A DNA stretch of 59,368 bases from NCBI GenBank assembly GCA_029850515.1, contig JARCRW010000061.1, positions 1-59,368 of the forward strand, given 5' to 3'. The notes below the pieces were generated by a model, which searched no databases, was not told where the DNA came from, and was given only the letters and a program-made list of their open reading frames with translations. The DNA comes from Nitrosotalea sp. Lineage in GTDB: Archaea > Thermoproteota > Nitrososphaeria > Nitrososphaerales > Nitrosopumilaceae. The position numbers and the translations under genes were made by a program. This document shows positions 17,271-24,588 of this stretch, piece by piece (position 1 is the first letter of the stretch; each line of letters starts with the position of its first letter).

Positions 17271-18046
17271 ATCTTTATCATCTCTAGATCACTTGTACTT
17301 AGCATCTCAATTATTTTTTGCTTACTCTTTCCAAGTCCGCTCCAATCTACCAGTGCAAATTTAGCTTCGTTATTTCGTTCTACAATGTGATCAAAAAGAT
17401 ACGGATCCACATTATCAAGACTATGTTTTGGAATAATGGTACCTAATGCAAAATCGCCTTCAAGAAGTTCCTTGTTGAATTTACCAGGATAATGAGTACC
17501 GCCAAAACAGATAGCCACGTCATGTTTACTTGGTGATTCTGACATTTCTTTTAAGACAATTTTTGCCACGTTTTCACATAGTTTGGTATCGGTCCATTCT
17601 CTTTCAGTCGTACCTATTTCAATGAACAGCGTTGGCTTGTTCAGGGCAGTAGGTCCATGATGAGTAGCCTCTATTGTTATGTCAAATTTCGAAAAGAGAT
17701 CCCGTTGTTCCCATAATCGTTTCATGTATGATTTTTGTCTATGAGGATGAGGTATTGCAACTTGTCTTGCAAATCCGCCAAACATGGCATCGCCAAAATT
17801 TCCCGTACTGTGACAAGTCAGTGCAAGTTCTCCACTCTCAGCAGCATGTTTTGATAAGAATACATAACCATCATAAGGATATTTTTCTTCAAGCCAGTCT
17901 GCAGATATTGCTGGAGTCGGTATTATTACAAGGTCAAAATTACTTCCATGAAAAATCCCATCATCATTTTTGTTCATTTGTTTTGAAAGAAATGTTGCCA
18001 TGTTAAAACCGGCAGGATCAGATTCGTATGCTACCAACAGATCCAT
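17267..18046 (-). CDS. dtdA: D-aminoacyl-tRNA deacylase, archaeal DtdA type
   Basis: Hydrolyses D-amino acids mischarged on tRNA, a zinc enzyme of the DTD2 class found in archaea and plants. The 259-residue protein carries the family motifs CHSTGNFGDAMFGG, AIPHPHRQKSYMKRLW, ITIEATHHGPTALNKPTLFIEIGTTEREW, and VAICFGGTHYPGKFNKELL, with histidines suited to metal binding. Its stop overlaps the start of ogt as ATGA. The two form a small quality-control/repair operon. Confidence 0.93.
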   Translation of the reverse strand: MDLLVAYESDPAGFNMATFLSKQMNKNDDGIFHGSNFDLVIIPTPAISADWLEEKYPYDGYVFLSKHAAESGELALTCHSTGNFGDAMFGGFARQVAIPHPHRQKSYMKRLWEQRDLFSKFDITIEATHHGPTALNKPTLFIEIGTTEREWTDTKLCENVAKIVLKEMSESPSKHDVAICFGGTHYPGKFNKELLEGDFALGTIIPKHSLDNVDPYLFDHIVERNNEAKFALVDWSGLGKSKQKIIEMLSTSDLEMIKI

Positions 18047-18105
18047 AGAAAATAGTCAGGATACCACTTTATTATCGTAGAGGAGAATACCGGTTTCATT
18101 ATAAT

Positions 18106-18264
18106 ATGTGCAAAAGTGTCTGGATTTTAGTTGCTAAAAGTTTGTCCGATTTACTTCATAAAATACCAGGAATCGGAACGAAAACGCTAGAGAGGACCCT
18201 AAACATTACAACATGTTCAAAATGTAGCAATTCATGTTGGTTCTGTCTGGTTATCGGGACCTGA
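18106..18264 (+). pseudogene. Small helix-hairpin-helix reading frame running into the tnpB element
   Basis: An open frame of 52 codons reads SLSDLLHKIPGIGTKTLERTLN, a convincing helix-hairpin-helix DNA-binding motif (LxxIPGIGxKT), followed by TCSKCSNSCW with a cysteine cluster. Its last codons lie inside the left inverted end of the tnpB element (from 18239) and it stops there. If the element is removed at its inverted ends, the frame continues for four codons as CPK and a stop within the flank at 19512, giving about 47 residues. The start at 18106 is uncertain because the frame stays open upstream into the dtdA promoter region. The interruption is an inference; the frame could also be a chance remnant. 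Confidence 0.4.
18239..18262. repeat. Inverted end of tnpB element, 3' side of tnpB
   Basis: Begins GGTTCTGTCTGGTTATCG and is the reverse complement of 19478-19501 except at two positions. It lies seven bases beyond the tnpB stop codon. Confidence 0.85.
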
Positions 18265-18268
18265 AATT

Positions 18269-19447
18269 TCATTTCCCAACAACTAACTTGCTTCCATCCA
18301 CTCGGAGGATTAGTGGCTGCATGGAACCATTGTTCCAATCCACATTCCCCTTCATCGGTTCAACTAAAAGCCCTCTAGGATGGCAAAGCCTACTCCACCC
18401 CTTGCAAGCAATGTTCATGGATGCTGCTACATCCCTGTCCATCGTTCTCTTGCAATTAATGCACAATAATTTTCGTCTGTGAAACCCGTCCTCTTGGAGT
18501 TTCCCTCCGCATGTTGGACAGAGTTGGCTTGTGCGTTTAGGATCTACGAATCCAACAGGAATTCCTTCCCATTCTGCCTTGTATGTAATCTGCCTTTGCA
18601 GTTCGTAGAACGACCATGAGTTTAATTTTCTGCGATACTTGTTTCCTTGCCCGTTGCCTTTTCGATATAACTTTCTAATTCCTTTGAGATCTTCGAGTAT
18701 TATCATACTCTTTGATTCCATTGCCCTTTGCACAACATCTTTTGATATTTTGTGTAAGTGTTGTTGGATTCTTCTGGAACGCCTGTTTCCCAGTCTTTGC
18801 TGAGTGTCTCTTTACTCGTACATCAAACCTCTTCAATGATTGTATCACGTGACTGGTGTTTTCCTTGATTGAAAGGAGTTTGTTTGTCTTGTACATGATA
18901 GAACCATCTCTAGTTGAAATTGTTACATTTCTTAAATTCCTGTCAATTCCAATAACATTTTCTGGAATGATTTGAGTTACTTCCTTTCTGATTGACAATG
19001 AGATTGAATGTGGAGTGATTGTGAATGATTTTACTTTTAGTGACTTGTCTTGAAGAATTTCCAATGTATGATCATTCAATAATGCATGTTGGCAATTTCC
19101 AGAACCAATGGGAATTGCCAATAGTATCCCATTTATCTTGAATCCATAACATGACACCAGATATGGTTTGGAAATATAGGGAGATTTTGGTTTTCTGCCC
19201 TTCTTGATGTCTCTTTTCATTTGTGCAAGTCTGCCACATGCGGAAGATATTGCAGTTAGTTTGTAGTATGACAAAATTTCGTATTCGGATAATTCATGAT
19301 ATGACAACAAGGAAAGTTCTTTAATGTTGAACAGTTGTTTTCAATACCAATCCTGACGCAATGATTTACCATTTGTCTGAACGTTTCCATCATGGAAACA
19401 AGTTCTCGGGTTGGCTGATATGATTGTGCAATAGATTTCATTGCCAT
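18269..19447 (-). pseudogene. tnpB: tnpB, RNA-guided nuclease of IS200/IS605-type elements, two frameshifts
   Basis: Three minus-strand pieces in two frames together make one TnpB of about 390 residues. The N-terminal piece (19447 to about 19330) reads AMKSIAQSYQPTRELVSMMETFRQMVNHCVRIGIE. The middle piece (to about 18790) contains the RuvC-I aspartate in VIGIDRNLRNVTIS. The last piece contains the RuvC-II glutamate in MIILEDLKGIRKL, the zinc ribbon CPTCGGK...CINCK, and RuvC-III DRDVAASMNI. Shift 1 is near 19325-19340, where the middle frame opens as NIKELSLLSYHELSEYE. Shift 2 is near 18790, where the frame should turn to NRRSRRIQQHLHKISKDVVQ. All catalytic residues remain, so inactivation looks recent, unless sequencing errors explain it. 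Confidence 0.88.
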
Positions 19448-19477
19448 TGATATCTCTCTTGTCTAATCATGATATCA

Positions 19478-19501
19478 AGGTCTCGATAACCCGACAGAAC
19501 C
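19478..19501. repeat. Inverted end of tnpB element, 5' side of tnpB
   Basis: Begins AGGTCTCGATAACCCGAC and ends CAGAACC. It pairs with 18239-18262 in inverted orientation with 22 of 24 matches, and a looser copy in the same orientation occurs at 191-214. The tnpB start lies 30 bases inside. Confidence 0.85.
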
Positions 19502-19545
19502 GTCCAAAATAAGAATTATAAGGACACTTTGGGAAAAGTCCTCCA

Positions 19546-19731
19546 ATGGTAAAGATAAACCCAAAGCAGATGCTCAAGGACATGGTCAACACAATGAAAC
19601 TTGCCAAAAAGTCAGATAAAGAGGATTACATGGAACATTTGAGACTAGTATCGCTTGGAATGGCCACACTTGGAGCCATTGGATTCATAATTCAGTTTAC
19701 ATTTGCCGTGATTAATTTAGGACATAGATAG
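19546..19731 (+). CDS. secE: Preprotein translocase subunit SecE (Sec61 gamma)
   Basis: Small clamp subunit of the Sec translocon. The 61-residue protein has an amphipathic cytosolic helix (NPKQMLKDMVNTMKLAKKSDKEDYMEHLRLVSLG), with the family-typical K/P/D-rich bend, followed by a single membrane helix (MATLGAIGFIIQFTFAVINLG). It is followed after one base by spt5, the universal secE-nusG/spt5 pairing. The tnpB element ends only 44 bases upstream, so the operon's promoter lies between the element and the gene, or inside the element end. Confidence 0.93.
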   Translation: MVKINPKQMLKDMVNTMKLAKKSDKEDYMEHLRLVSLGMATLGAIGFIIQFTFAVINLGHR

Positions 19732-19732
19732 A

Positions 19733-20188
19733 ATGGCCCAGGAGACAAAATCACACTTTTTTGCTGTTAGGACCACTGGAGGTCAAGAAAAGGTTGTCAT
19801 GGGATTATTGGAAAACAGAATTAAATTAAAGAAACTTAACATACAATCAGTTCTTTTGTTAGAGAACCTCAAAGGGTATGTAGTAGTGGAGGCCATAGAT
19901 GCAAATGCAGCATTTGATGCACTACAAGGAATTAGACACATCAGAGGTCAACTGAGAGGAGAATTGACGTTCAAGGATATAGAAGGTTACCTTGTAAAGA
20001 AATCCACTGTTTCAGAATTGGCAGTGGATCAAGTAGTAGAGATTATCGGCGGTCCATTCAAAGGCATGAAGGCCACAGTCACAAGAGTAGATCATGACAA
20101 GGAAGAAGCTACAGTGATTTTACTTGATGCACCTTACCAATTGCCAGTTACCGTTGATGCAAATTATCTCAAGCCCTCAACTCATTAG
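19733..20188 (+). CDS. spt5: Transcription elongation factor Spt5 (NusG-like)
   Basis: Bridges the RNA polymerase clamp and keeps it closed during elongation, with Spt4. The 151 residues have an NGN domain (HFFAVRTTGGQEKVVMGLLENRI...GYVVVEAIDANAAFDALQGIRHIRGQL) and a KOW domain (LAVDQVVEIIGGPFKGMKATVTRVDHDKEEATVILLDAPYQLPVTVDANYLK). It is part of the secE-spt5-rpl11 run. Confidence 0.96.
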   Translation: MAQETKSHFFAVRTTGGQEKVVMGLLENRIKLKKLNIQSVLLLENLKGYVVVEAIDANAAFDALQGIRHIRGQLRGELTFKDIEGYLVKKSTVSELAVDQVVEIIGGPFKGMKATVTRVDHDKEEATVILLDAPYQLPVTVDANYLKPSTH

Positions 20189-20251
20189 GACACTGTCAAG
20201 TTATCTGGGGTATGCATCTCATTACTTAACTTGGTGCCCTTATTAGCAAGG

Positions 20252-20260
20252 ATTAAATTT
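20252..20260 (+). promoter_or_regulatory. TATA box of rpl11
   Basis: ATTAAATTT lies 23 bases before the rpl11 ATG at 20284, inside the 95-bp gap after spt5. This suggests that rpl11 has its own promoter. A weak purine-rich stretch AGAGGGAAG just before the start could instead serve as a ribosome binding site on a longer transcript. Confidence 0.45.
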
Positions 20261-20283
20261 ACATTTAAGAGGGAAGAAAAAAT

Positions 20284-20766
20284 ATGGCAGACATACAGAC
20301 TGTTTCTGCACTAGTAACAGGAGGCCAGGCCAGTGCAGGTCCTCCTTTGGGTCCAACATTGGGACCTCTTGGTGTAAACATCTTACAAATAGTCACTGCC
20401 ATAAATGAAAAGACTAAAGATTTTGAAGGAATGAAAGTACCTGTTACAGTTAATGTCGATAAAGGAACAAAGAAATGGACTGTAGAGGTTGGAATTCCAT
20501 CAGCAGCAGCCCTAATTTTAAAAGAAGCTGGTATTCAAAAAGGATCAGGAACTTCTGGCGCTACATGGGTAGGGGACATTTCACCAGATGCGGTTGTCAA
20601 GGTTGCCAAATTGAAAATAGATTCATCATATGCACTTAATATAAAATCAGCATCAAAAGAAATAATCGGAACATGTCTTGCACTGGGAATCAAAATAAGC
20701 GGCAAGAATCCAAAAGAAGCAACAGCCGATCTAGAATCGGGTAAATGGGACGATAAATTAAAGTAA
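20284..20766 (+). CDS. rpl11: Large ribosomal subunit protein uL11
   Basis: Part of the GTPase-associated centre at the base of the ribosomal stalk. The 160-residue protein shows the L11 N-terminal domain (VSALVTGGQASAGPPLGPTLGPLGVNILQIVTAINEKTKDFEGMKVPVTVNVD) and the RNA-binding C-terminal domain (KGSGTSGATWVGDISPDAVVKVAKLKIDSSYALNIKSASKEIIGTCLALGIKI). In most archaea L1 follows directly; here a convergent Lrp-type regulator separates them. Confidence 0.96.
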   Translation: MADIQTVSALVTGGQASAGPPLGPTLGPLGVNILQIVTAINEKTKDFEGMKVPVTVNVDKGTKKWTVEVGIPSAAALILKEAGIQKGSGTSGATWVGDISPDAVVKVAKLKIDSSYALNIKSASKEIIGTCLALGIKISGKNPKEATADLESGKWDDKLK

Positions 20767-21225
20767 TTATTCAGCCACAGAATAGATTGGATCTTTATCT
20801 GTTTTCTGCAATTCAACAAAAGTTTCCGTATTTTGTATTCCATCTATTTTTCCTATCTTTTCTATAGCCACAGTATGTAATTCTTCAAGGTTCTGCGCTC
20901 TCAGAGTTAACAAGATATCAAATCTTCCAGTGACTTCAGATATTGCAACTATTTCTGGAGTTTTCAATAATGCCTTGTGAATCTGATCTTTCAACTTGGG
21001 ATCTCTGTTGACACCCATAGTTGCCCTCACTCCAATACCTATCAGAGACTCGTCAACTACAATTGTGAATTTCTTGATTAGTTTTTTCTTAACAAGTCTC
21101 TTTACCCTGCTATAGAGAACTGATGTGTTGACACCGAGTTTTTTTGAAAGATTAGGAACCGACGTATTACCATCTCTACTAAGCTCGGTAATTATTTTCA
21201 TATCTAATTCGTCGAATTTGTGCAA
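20767..21225 (-). CDS. Lrp/AsnC family transcriptional regulator
   Basis: Full-length Lrp-type protein of 152 residues. The N-terminal winged helix-turn-helix is at residues 1-55 (ELDMKIITELSRDGNTSVPNLSKKLGVNTSVLYSRVKRLVKKKLIKKFTIVVD). The RAM/AsnC ligand-binding domain follows (GIGVRATMGVNRDPKLKDQIHKALLKTPEIVAISEVTGRFDILLTLRAQNLEELHTVAIEKIGKIDGIQNTETFVEL). Such proteins form octamers and often sense amino acids. It is convergent with rpl11 (its stop abuts the rpl11 stop) and divergent from rpl1 across a 164-bp spacer, so it could regulate itself, rpl1, or both. Confidence 0.92.
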   Translation of the reverse strand: MHKFDELDMKIITELSRDGNTSVPNLSKKLGVNTSVLYSRVKRLVKKKLIKKFTIVVDESLIGIGVRATMGVNRDPKLKDQIHKALLKTPEIVAISEVTGRFDILLTLRAQNLEELHTVAIEKIGKIDGIQNTETFVELQKTDKDPIYSVAE

Positions 21226-21359
21226 CTTTGCGACTTGTTTTTATTACTATTTAATAAATGTAAGTTACTTTTCCAAAAGTATTCTTATTTCAAGACTAGT
21301 GTTACCACAAGAAATTTGCATAGTCATGTAATTCTCGAATGATTTTGCCGCTAAAGGAT

Positions 21360-21367
21360 TTTAAATA
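21360..21367 (+). promoter_or_regulatory. TATA box of the rpl1-rpl10 operon
   Basis: TTTAAATA lies 22 bases before the rpl1 ATG at 21390, the best TATA box in the spacer between the Lrp gene and rpl1. The spacing implies a leaderless mRNA. Confidence 0.6.
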
Positions 21368-21389
21368 GGCAAATCAGAATGCTTTCGTA

Positions 21390-22046
21390 ATGATTACCGA
21401 GTCCCAGATAGCTCAAATGATAACCGATGCCAAAAAGAGCACAAAGGAGAGAAAATTCAAGCAGGCAGTAGAGCTAATCATGGTTTTCAGAGATATAGAT
21501 GTAAAGAAAGGATTTGCGATAAATGAGACAGTCCAGTTACCAAAAAAAATGAACCAGTCATCTTCAATATGTGTTATTGCGTCAGGAGATCTTGGTGTAA
21601 AAGCAAAGAGCGCCAATGCAGACTTGGTAGTAGACAGTGCCCAAGTATCACAGATGGGATCAAACAAAAGAGAATCTCGTAAACTAATCAATGGTTATGA
21701 CTTTTTCCTTGCAGACACTTCAGTAATGGCAAATGTTGGTAAGACTCTGGGTCAATTCATGGGTCCCAGAGGAAAGATGCCAACACCACTTCCATTTAAT
21801 GCCCCAATTGAGTCAATACTGGAAAGATTTAGATCCTCAATCAGAGTGAGACTGAAAAACTCTCTTTCTTTGGCATGCAAGATAGGAGATGAGACAATGT
21901 CTGATGAAGATTTAGTTGCAAATGCTAACGCAGTAATTGGTACAATCGAAAAGAAATTACCGAGTGGTGATAAGAACATCAAGAAAATAATGATCAAGAC
22001 CAGCATGGGAAAGATCATCAAACCAATCCAACCAGGAACGAAGTAA
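21390..22046 (+). CDS. rpl1: Large ribosomal subunit protein uL1
   Basis: Forms the L1 stalk and, in several archaea, represses its own mRNA. The 218 residues fit the two-domain L1 fold: TKERKFKQAVELIMVFRDIDVKKGFAINETVQLP at the start, the inserted domain with VIASGDLGVKAKSANAD and FLADTSVMANVGKTLGQFMGPRGKMPTPLPFN (the L1 signature), and a closing segment KKIMIKTSMGKIIK. A likely leaderless transcript would leave no room for a leader-encoded L1 binding site. Confidence 0.96.
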   Translation: MITESQIAQMITDAKKSTKERKFKQAVELIMVFRDIDVKKGFAINETVQLPKKMNQSSSICVIASGDLGVKAKSANADLVVDSAQVSQMGSNKRESRKLINGYDFFLADTSVMANVGKTLGQFMGPRGKMPTPLPFNAPIESILERFRSSIRVRLKNSLSLACKIGDETMSDEDLVANANAVIGTIEKKLPSGDKNIKKIMIKTSMGKIIKPIQPGTK

Positions 22047-22047
22047 T

Positions 22048-22914
22048 ATGCGTCAGAATAGAACAACATATCCTCAAAAGAAAGCTCAGATGTACCAACA
22101 GTTACAAGAACTACCAAACAAGTACAAGGTCATAGCACTTGTAAGGATGGAAAAAGTAAGATCTTCACAATTATTACCATTAAGAAAAAAATTCAAAGGT
22201 GAAGTAGAGATTGTAAGTATTAAAGACAAGGTTGCACAGAAATCACTTTCTACACTAAAGATTCCTGGAATTGAAAAACTTGCAGCAAATCTAGTTGGGC
22301 AATGTGTATTGATGTTTACAAACATGAGCCCGATCAAACTGAACATCCTACTTGGTAAAAATAAAGTAATGATGGCAGCAAGAGGAGGAGACAAGGCAAG
22401 CATAGATGTAGTCATCAAAGCTGGTAACACTGGAATTACCCCAGGGCCAATTCTTACCGATTTTAAAGAAGCAGGAGTATCAACCAAGATTGATCAAGGA
22501 ACGGTTTGGATAACAAAAGACTCTGTAGCAGCAAAGAAAGGCGACACCATATCCGGAAAATTAGCTACCCTACTTAGCAAACTAGATGTCAAGGCGGTAG
22601 AGGCTGGCATAGTACTAAACTCTGCTTTGGAAGACAAGGTAGTTTACAATCAAGAAGAACTAACAGTAGACGTAGAACAATACAGGACTGCATTTGCCAA
22701 GGCACACCAAGAAGCATTATCACTATCCATAGCAATAGGATACATAACTAAAGAAAACGTCAACATGATACTTGCAAAGGCTGCTCAACAGGCAAGATCA
22801 CTTGCAATAGAAGCAGGCTTCCTTACGGATGATACCAAAGATGCAACAATACAAAGGGCACATGGACAGGCAAAAGCATTATCAGGCAAACTAAAGGGTT
22901 ACAGCCTTCAATAA
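22048..22914 (+). CDS. rpl10: Large ribosomal subunit protein uL10 (P0)
   Basis: Stalk base protein that carries L12 dimers. The 288-residue protein has the rRNA-binding domain (AQMYQQLQELPNKYKVIALVRMEKVRSSQLLPLRKKFKGEVEIVSIKDKVAQK...), the archaeal insertion domain (ARGGDKASIDVVIKAGNTGITPGPILTDFKEAGVSTKIDQGTVWITKDSVAAKKGDTIS), and helical spine segments for L12 dimers. It ends in AKALSGKLKGYSLQ and lacks the acidic GLGxLF-type tail that P0 shares with L12 in many other archaea; the L12 here does have GLSALFG. It starts one base after rpl1. Confidence 0.95.
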   Translation: MRQNRTTYPQKKAQMYQQLQELPNKYKVIALVRMEKVRSSQLLPLRKKFKGEVEIVSIKDKVAQKSLSTLKIPGIEKLAANLVGQCVLMFTNMSPIKLNILLGKNKVMMAARGGDKASIDVVIKAGNTGITPGPILTDFKEAGVSTKIDQGTVWITKDSVAAKKGDTISGKLATLLSKLDVKAVEAGIVLNSALEDKVVYNQEELTVDVEQYRTAFAKAHQEALSLSIAIGYITKENVNMILAKAAQQARSLAIEAGFLTDDTKDATIQRAHGQAKALSGKLKGYSLQ

Positions 22915-22931
22915 ATTAGCAAGAGAATATT

Positions 22932-23561
22932 TTAGCGTACTTTGGGCAGATTCCAGTTGTATTTCATGGCAACTAATCTCAGTATAGTTGTAACCAATAT
23001 TGAGCCAATTGTTGCCACTTCGATTTGAAACTGGACTATTAGAAGAATGTAAAAAATAACAACGCCTAGAAAGCTTGCTGATGCATATAGTTCTTTGACA
23101 AAAACCATAGGTACTTCATTTACAAACATATCCCTCAAAATTCCCCCACCTACTGCAGTTATCATTCCAGCCATGGTCATCGCCAGAAAATTCATCCCAA
23201 ATAATTGATATGCAAGAGTTGCCCCAATGGCAGTAAAGACACCCAATCCAAGAGCATCAAATTTTAAAAACAAATTCCAGTGTTTTTGTATTCTAGGATA
23301 AAGAAAGAATATGGCAACGCCAGTTACAGTAGTAATTATCACATAGTTTGGATCAGATATAGAATGTGGTGGAAAACGTCCAAGCATTATGTCTCTAACA
23401 GTACCTCCAGCTACACCAGTAATGGTTGCAAGAATTATAATTCCTACAATGTCTGCTTTGTGTTCAATTGCCTTGAATGCTCCAGTAACTGCAAAAGCCA
23501 TGGTTCCAAACAAATCCAATATCATTACAATAGTTTGAATTGGAGATGATAGTTCAGTCAA
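22932..23561 (-). CDS. TRIC-type (UPF0126) trimeric cation channel
   Basis: Membrane protein of 209 residues with about seven hydrophobic helices. It shows the internal duplication of the UPF0126/TRIC family: ITGVAGGTVRDIMLGRFPPHS in the first half and ITAVGGGILRDMFVNEVPMVF in the second, each with the GGG/GGTxRD motif. Prokaryotic TRIC proteins are potassium-permeable trimeric channels; the ion specificity here is inferred from the family only. It sits between rpl10 (convergent, 17 bases apart) and rpl12 on the minus strand. Confidence 0.88.
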   Translation of the reverse strand: MTELSSPIQTIVMILDLFGTMAFAVTGAFKAIEHKADIVGIIILATITGVAGGTVRDIMLGRFPPHSISDPNYVIITTVTGVAIFFLYPRIQKHWNLFLKFDALGLGVFTAIGATLAYQLFGMNFLAMTMAGMITAVGGGILRDMFVNEVPMVFVKELYASASFLGVVIFYILLIVQFQIEVATIGSILVTTILRLVAMKYNWNLPKVR

Positions 23562-23631
23562 ATAACAAAGTAACCAGAACTATAGTAAATAATGTTTAAG
23601 AAATTACAAAAAAGGGAATAGATTTACAGTT

Positions 23632-23931
23632 TTAACCAAATAGTGCAGAGAGACCTTCCATTGCCTGTTCTTCTGTCTTTGCAGATGGTAGTTCAGCCTC
23701 TTTCTTTGCTTCCGATGCGCCTCCGCCTGATGGTGCTGCAGGTGCAGCAACTGCTACTGGGGCAGCCTTTATTGCTTCCTCAATGTTTACATCTGCGAGT
23801 GCAGCAACAAGTGCCTTTACTTGTGCCTCGTTGACTTCAGCGCCTGAAGCCTTTACAACATTAGCAATATTTGCTTCGTTGATTTCCTTCTTTTGTTTGT
23901 GCAAAAGCAACGCAGCGTATACGTATTCCAT
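23632..23931 (-). CDS. rpl12: Large ribosomal subunit protein P1 (L12)
   Basis: Stalk protein that recruits translation factors. The 99-residue form starts [22 protein letters not shown], the standard archaeal P1 N-terminus; an in-frame ATG 18 bases upstream is less likely. After the helical dimer domain follow an alanine-rich hinge ([16 protein letters not shown]), a charged segment, and the factor-binding tail EGLSALFG. It is unusual that the gene is on the opposite strand to rpl10 and separated from it by the TRIC gene, since L10-L12 is usually contiguous. Confidence 0.95.
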   Translation of the reverse strand: MEYVYAALLLHKQKKEINEANIANVVKASGAEVNEAQVKALVAALADVNIEEAIKAAPVAVAAPAAPSGGGASEAKKEAELPSAKTEEQAMEGLSALFG

Positions 23932-24004
23932 TGTAAACAAATTTTGCAAGAGGCATAATATAAAACTATGGAGGCATGTAAAAAATAAATCTAAAATGAT
24001 TTTT

Positions 24005-24511
24005 CTAGTTTAAGATTTTAAGACCTCGACAAATAGAATACATGTATTTCTTCAAGTCCTTGTCATAAAGCGTATCCATTCTTTGTTTTAAGATTCGTTT
24101 TGCTTGATCCCTTTCTACACCATCTGGCAGAGAAAGCACGTTGTTAATCAATTCAGGTATAGATTCTCTAACCCAACCAGAAATAATATTGTGAATGTTT
24201 TTGTGTATTTTTTCAACATGATCAGTGTTGATATCAAAAACTCCAGTAAAATTATTGTGTTCTACCCTGTAGATCAAAGCAAATATGCATTCCTTTGGAT
24301 CGGGATTCTTCAAAAGTTCTAGTGATTGTGGTCCAGCTTTTCCTTGAGAGACTTTATTCTTCAGCCCTACAGGATTTATTATCATACCATTAACCCCAAT
24401 GTTGGAATTTTCTACTCCCGTTACAATTCCTACAACAATATCTCTATGTTCGCCATTTGGCTTTGATGCAAATACATGGTCTCCTTCTTTCCAGCCTTTT
24501 TTTGTAAACAT
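24005..24511 (-). CDS. Conserved-looking hypothetical protein
   Basis: Encodes 168 residues that I do not recognise. The first 55 residues are beta-like with a charged [41 protein letters not shown], which could be a small barrel such as an SH3- or PUA-like fold. The rest is helical and amphipathic ([55 protein letters not shown]). There is no signal peptide, membrane segment or metal motif. It is divergent from alaS across a 77-bp spacer and follows the rpl12 promoter region. The reading frame looks genuine by length and composition. Confidence 0.6.
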   Translation of the reverse strand: MFTKKGWKEGDHVFASKPNGEHRDIVVGIVTGVENSNIGVNGMIINPVGLKNKVSQGKAGPQSLELLKNPDPKECIFALIYRVEHNNFTGVFDINTDHVEKIHKNIHNIISGWVRESIPELINNVLSLPDGVERDQAKRILKQRMDTLYDKDLKKYMYSICRGLKILN

Positions 24512-24588
24512 GAGAAACTTTCCTAATAAATCATATTTAATGTGTTGCTTCAGAATGCTTAATATCAGTCAGAAGAAAAAATTGTGAA

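Larger units (their letters stand above)
18239..19501 (-). mobile_element. tnpB insertion element with 24-bp inverted ends
   Basis: The segment is bounded by inverted sequences at 18239-18262 and 19478-19501 that agree at 22 of 24 positions, and encloses one broken tnpB on the minus strand. The total length is 1263 bp. No tnpA (Y1 or serine transposase) lies inside, so it resembles stand-alone TnpB elements that depend on a transposase elsewhere. No clear target duplication flanks it: GTT precedes one end and GTC follows the other. The inverted ends are also partly self-palindromic (GGTTCT...AGACC), so they may act as subterminal hairpins rather than classical terminal repeats. Confidence 0.8.

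Noticed and set aside
18269-19447. Three separate small genes in the tnpB element
   Set aside because: The three pieces fit end to end onto one TnpB with RuvC-I, RuvC-II, zinc ribbon and RuvC-III in order, so they are one broken gene.
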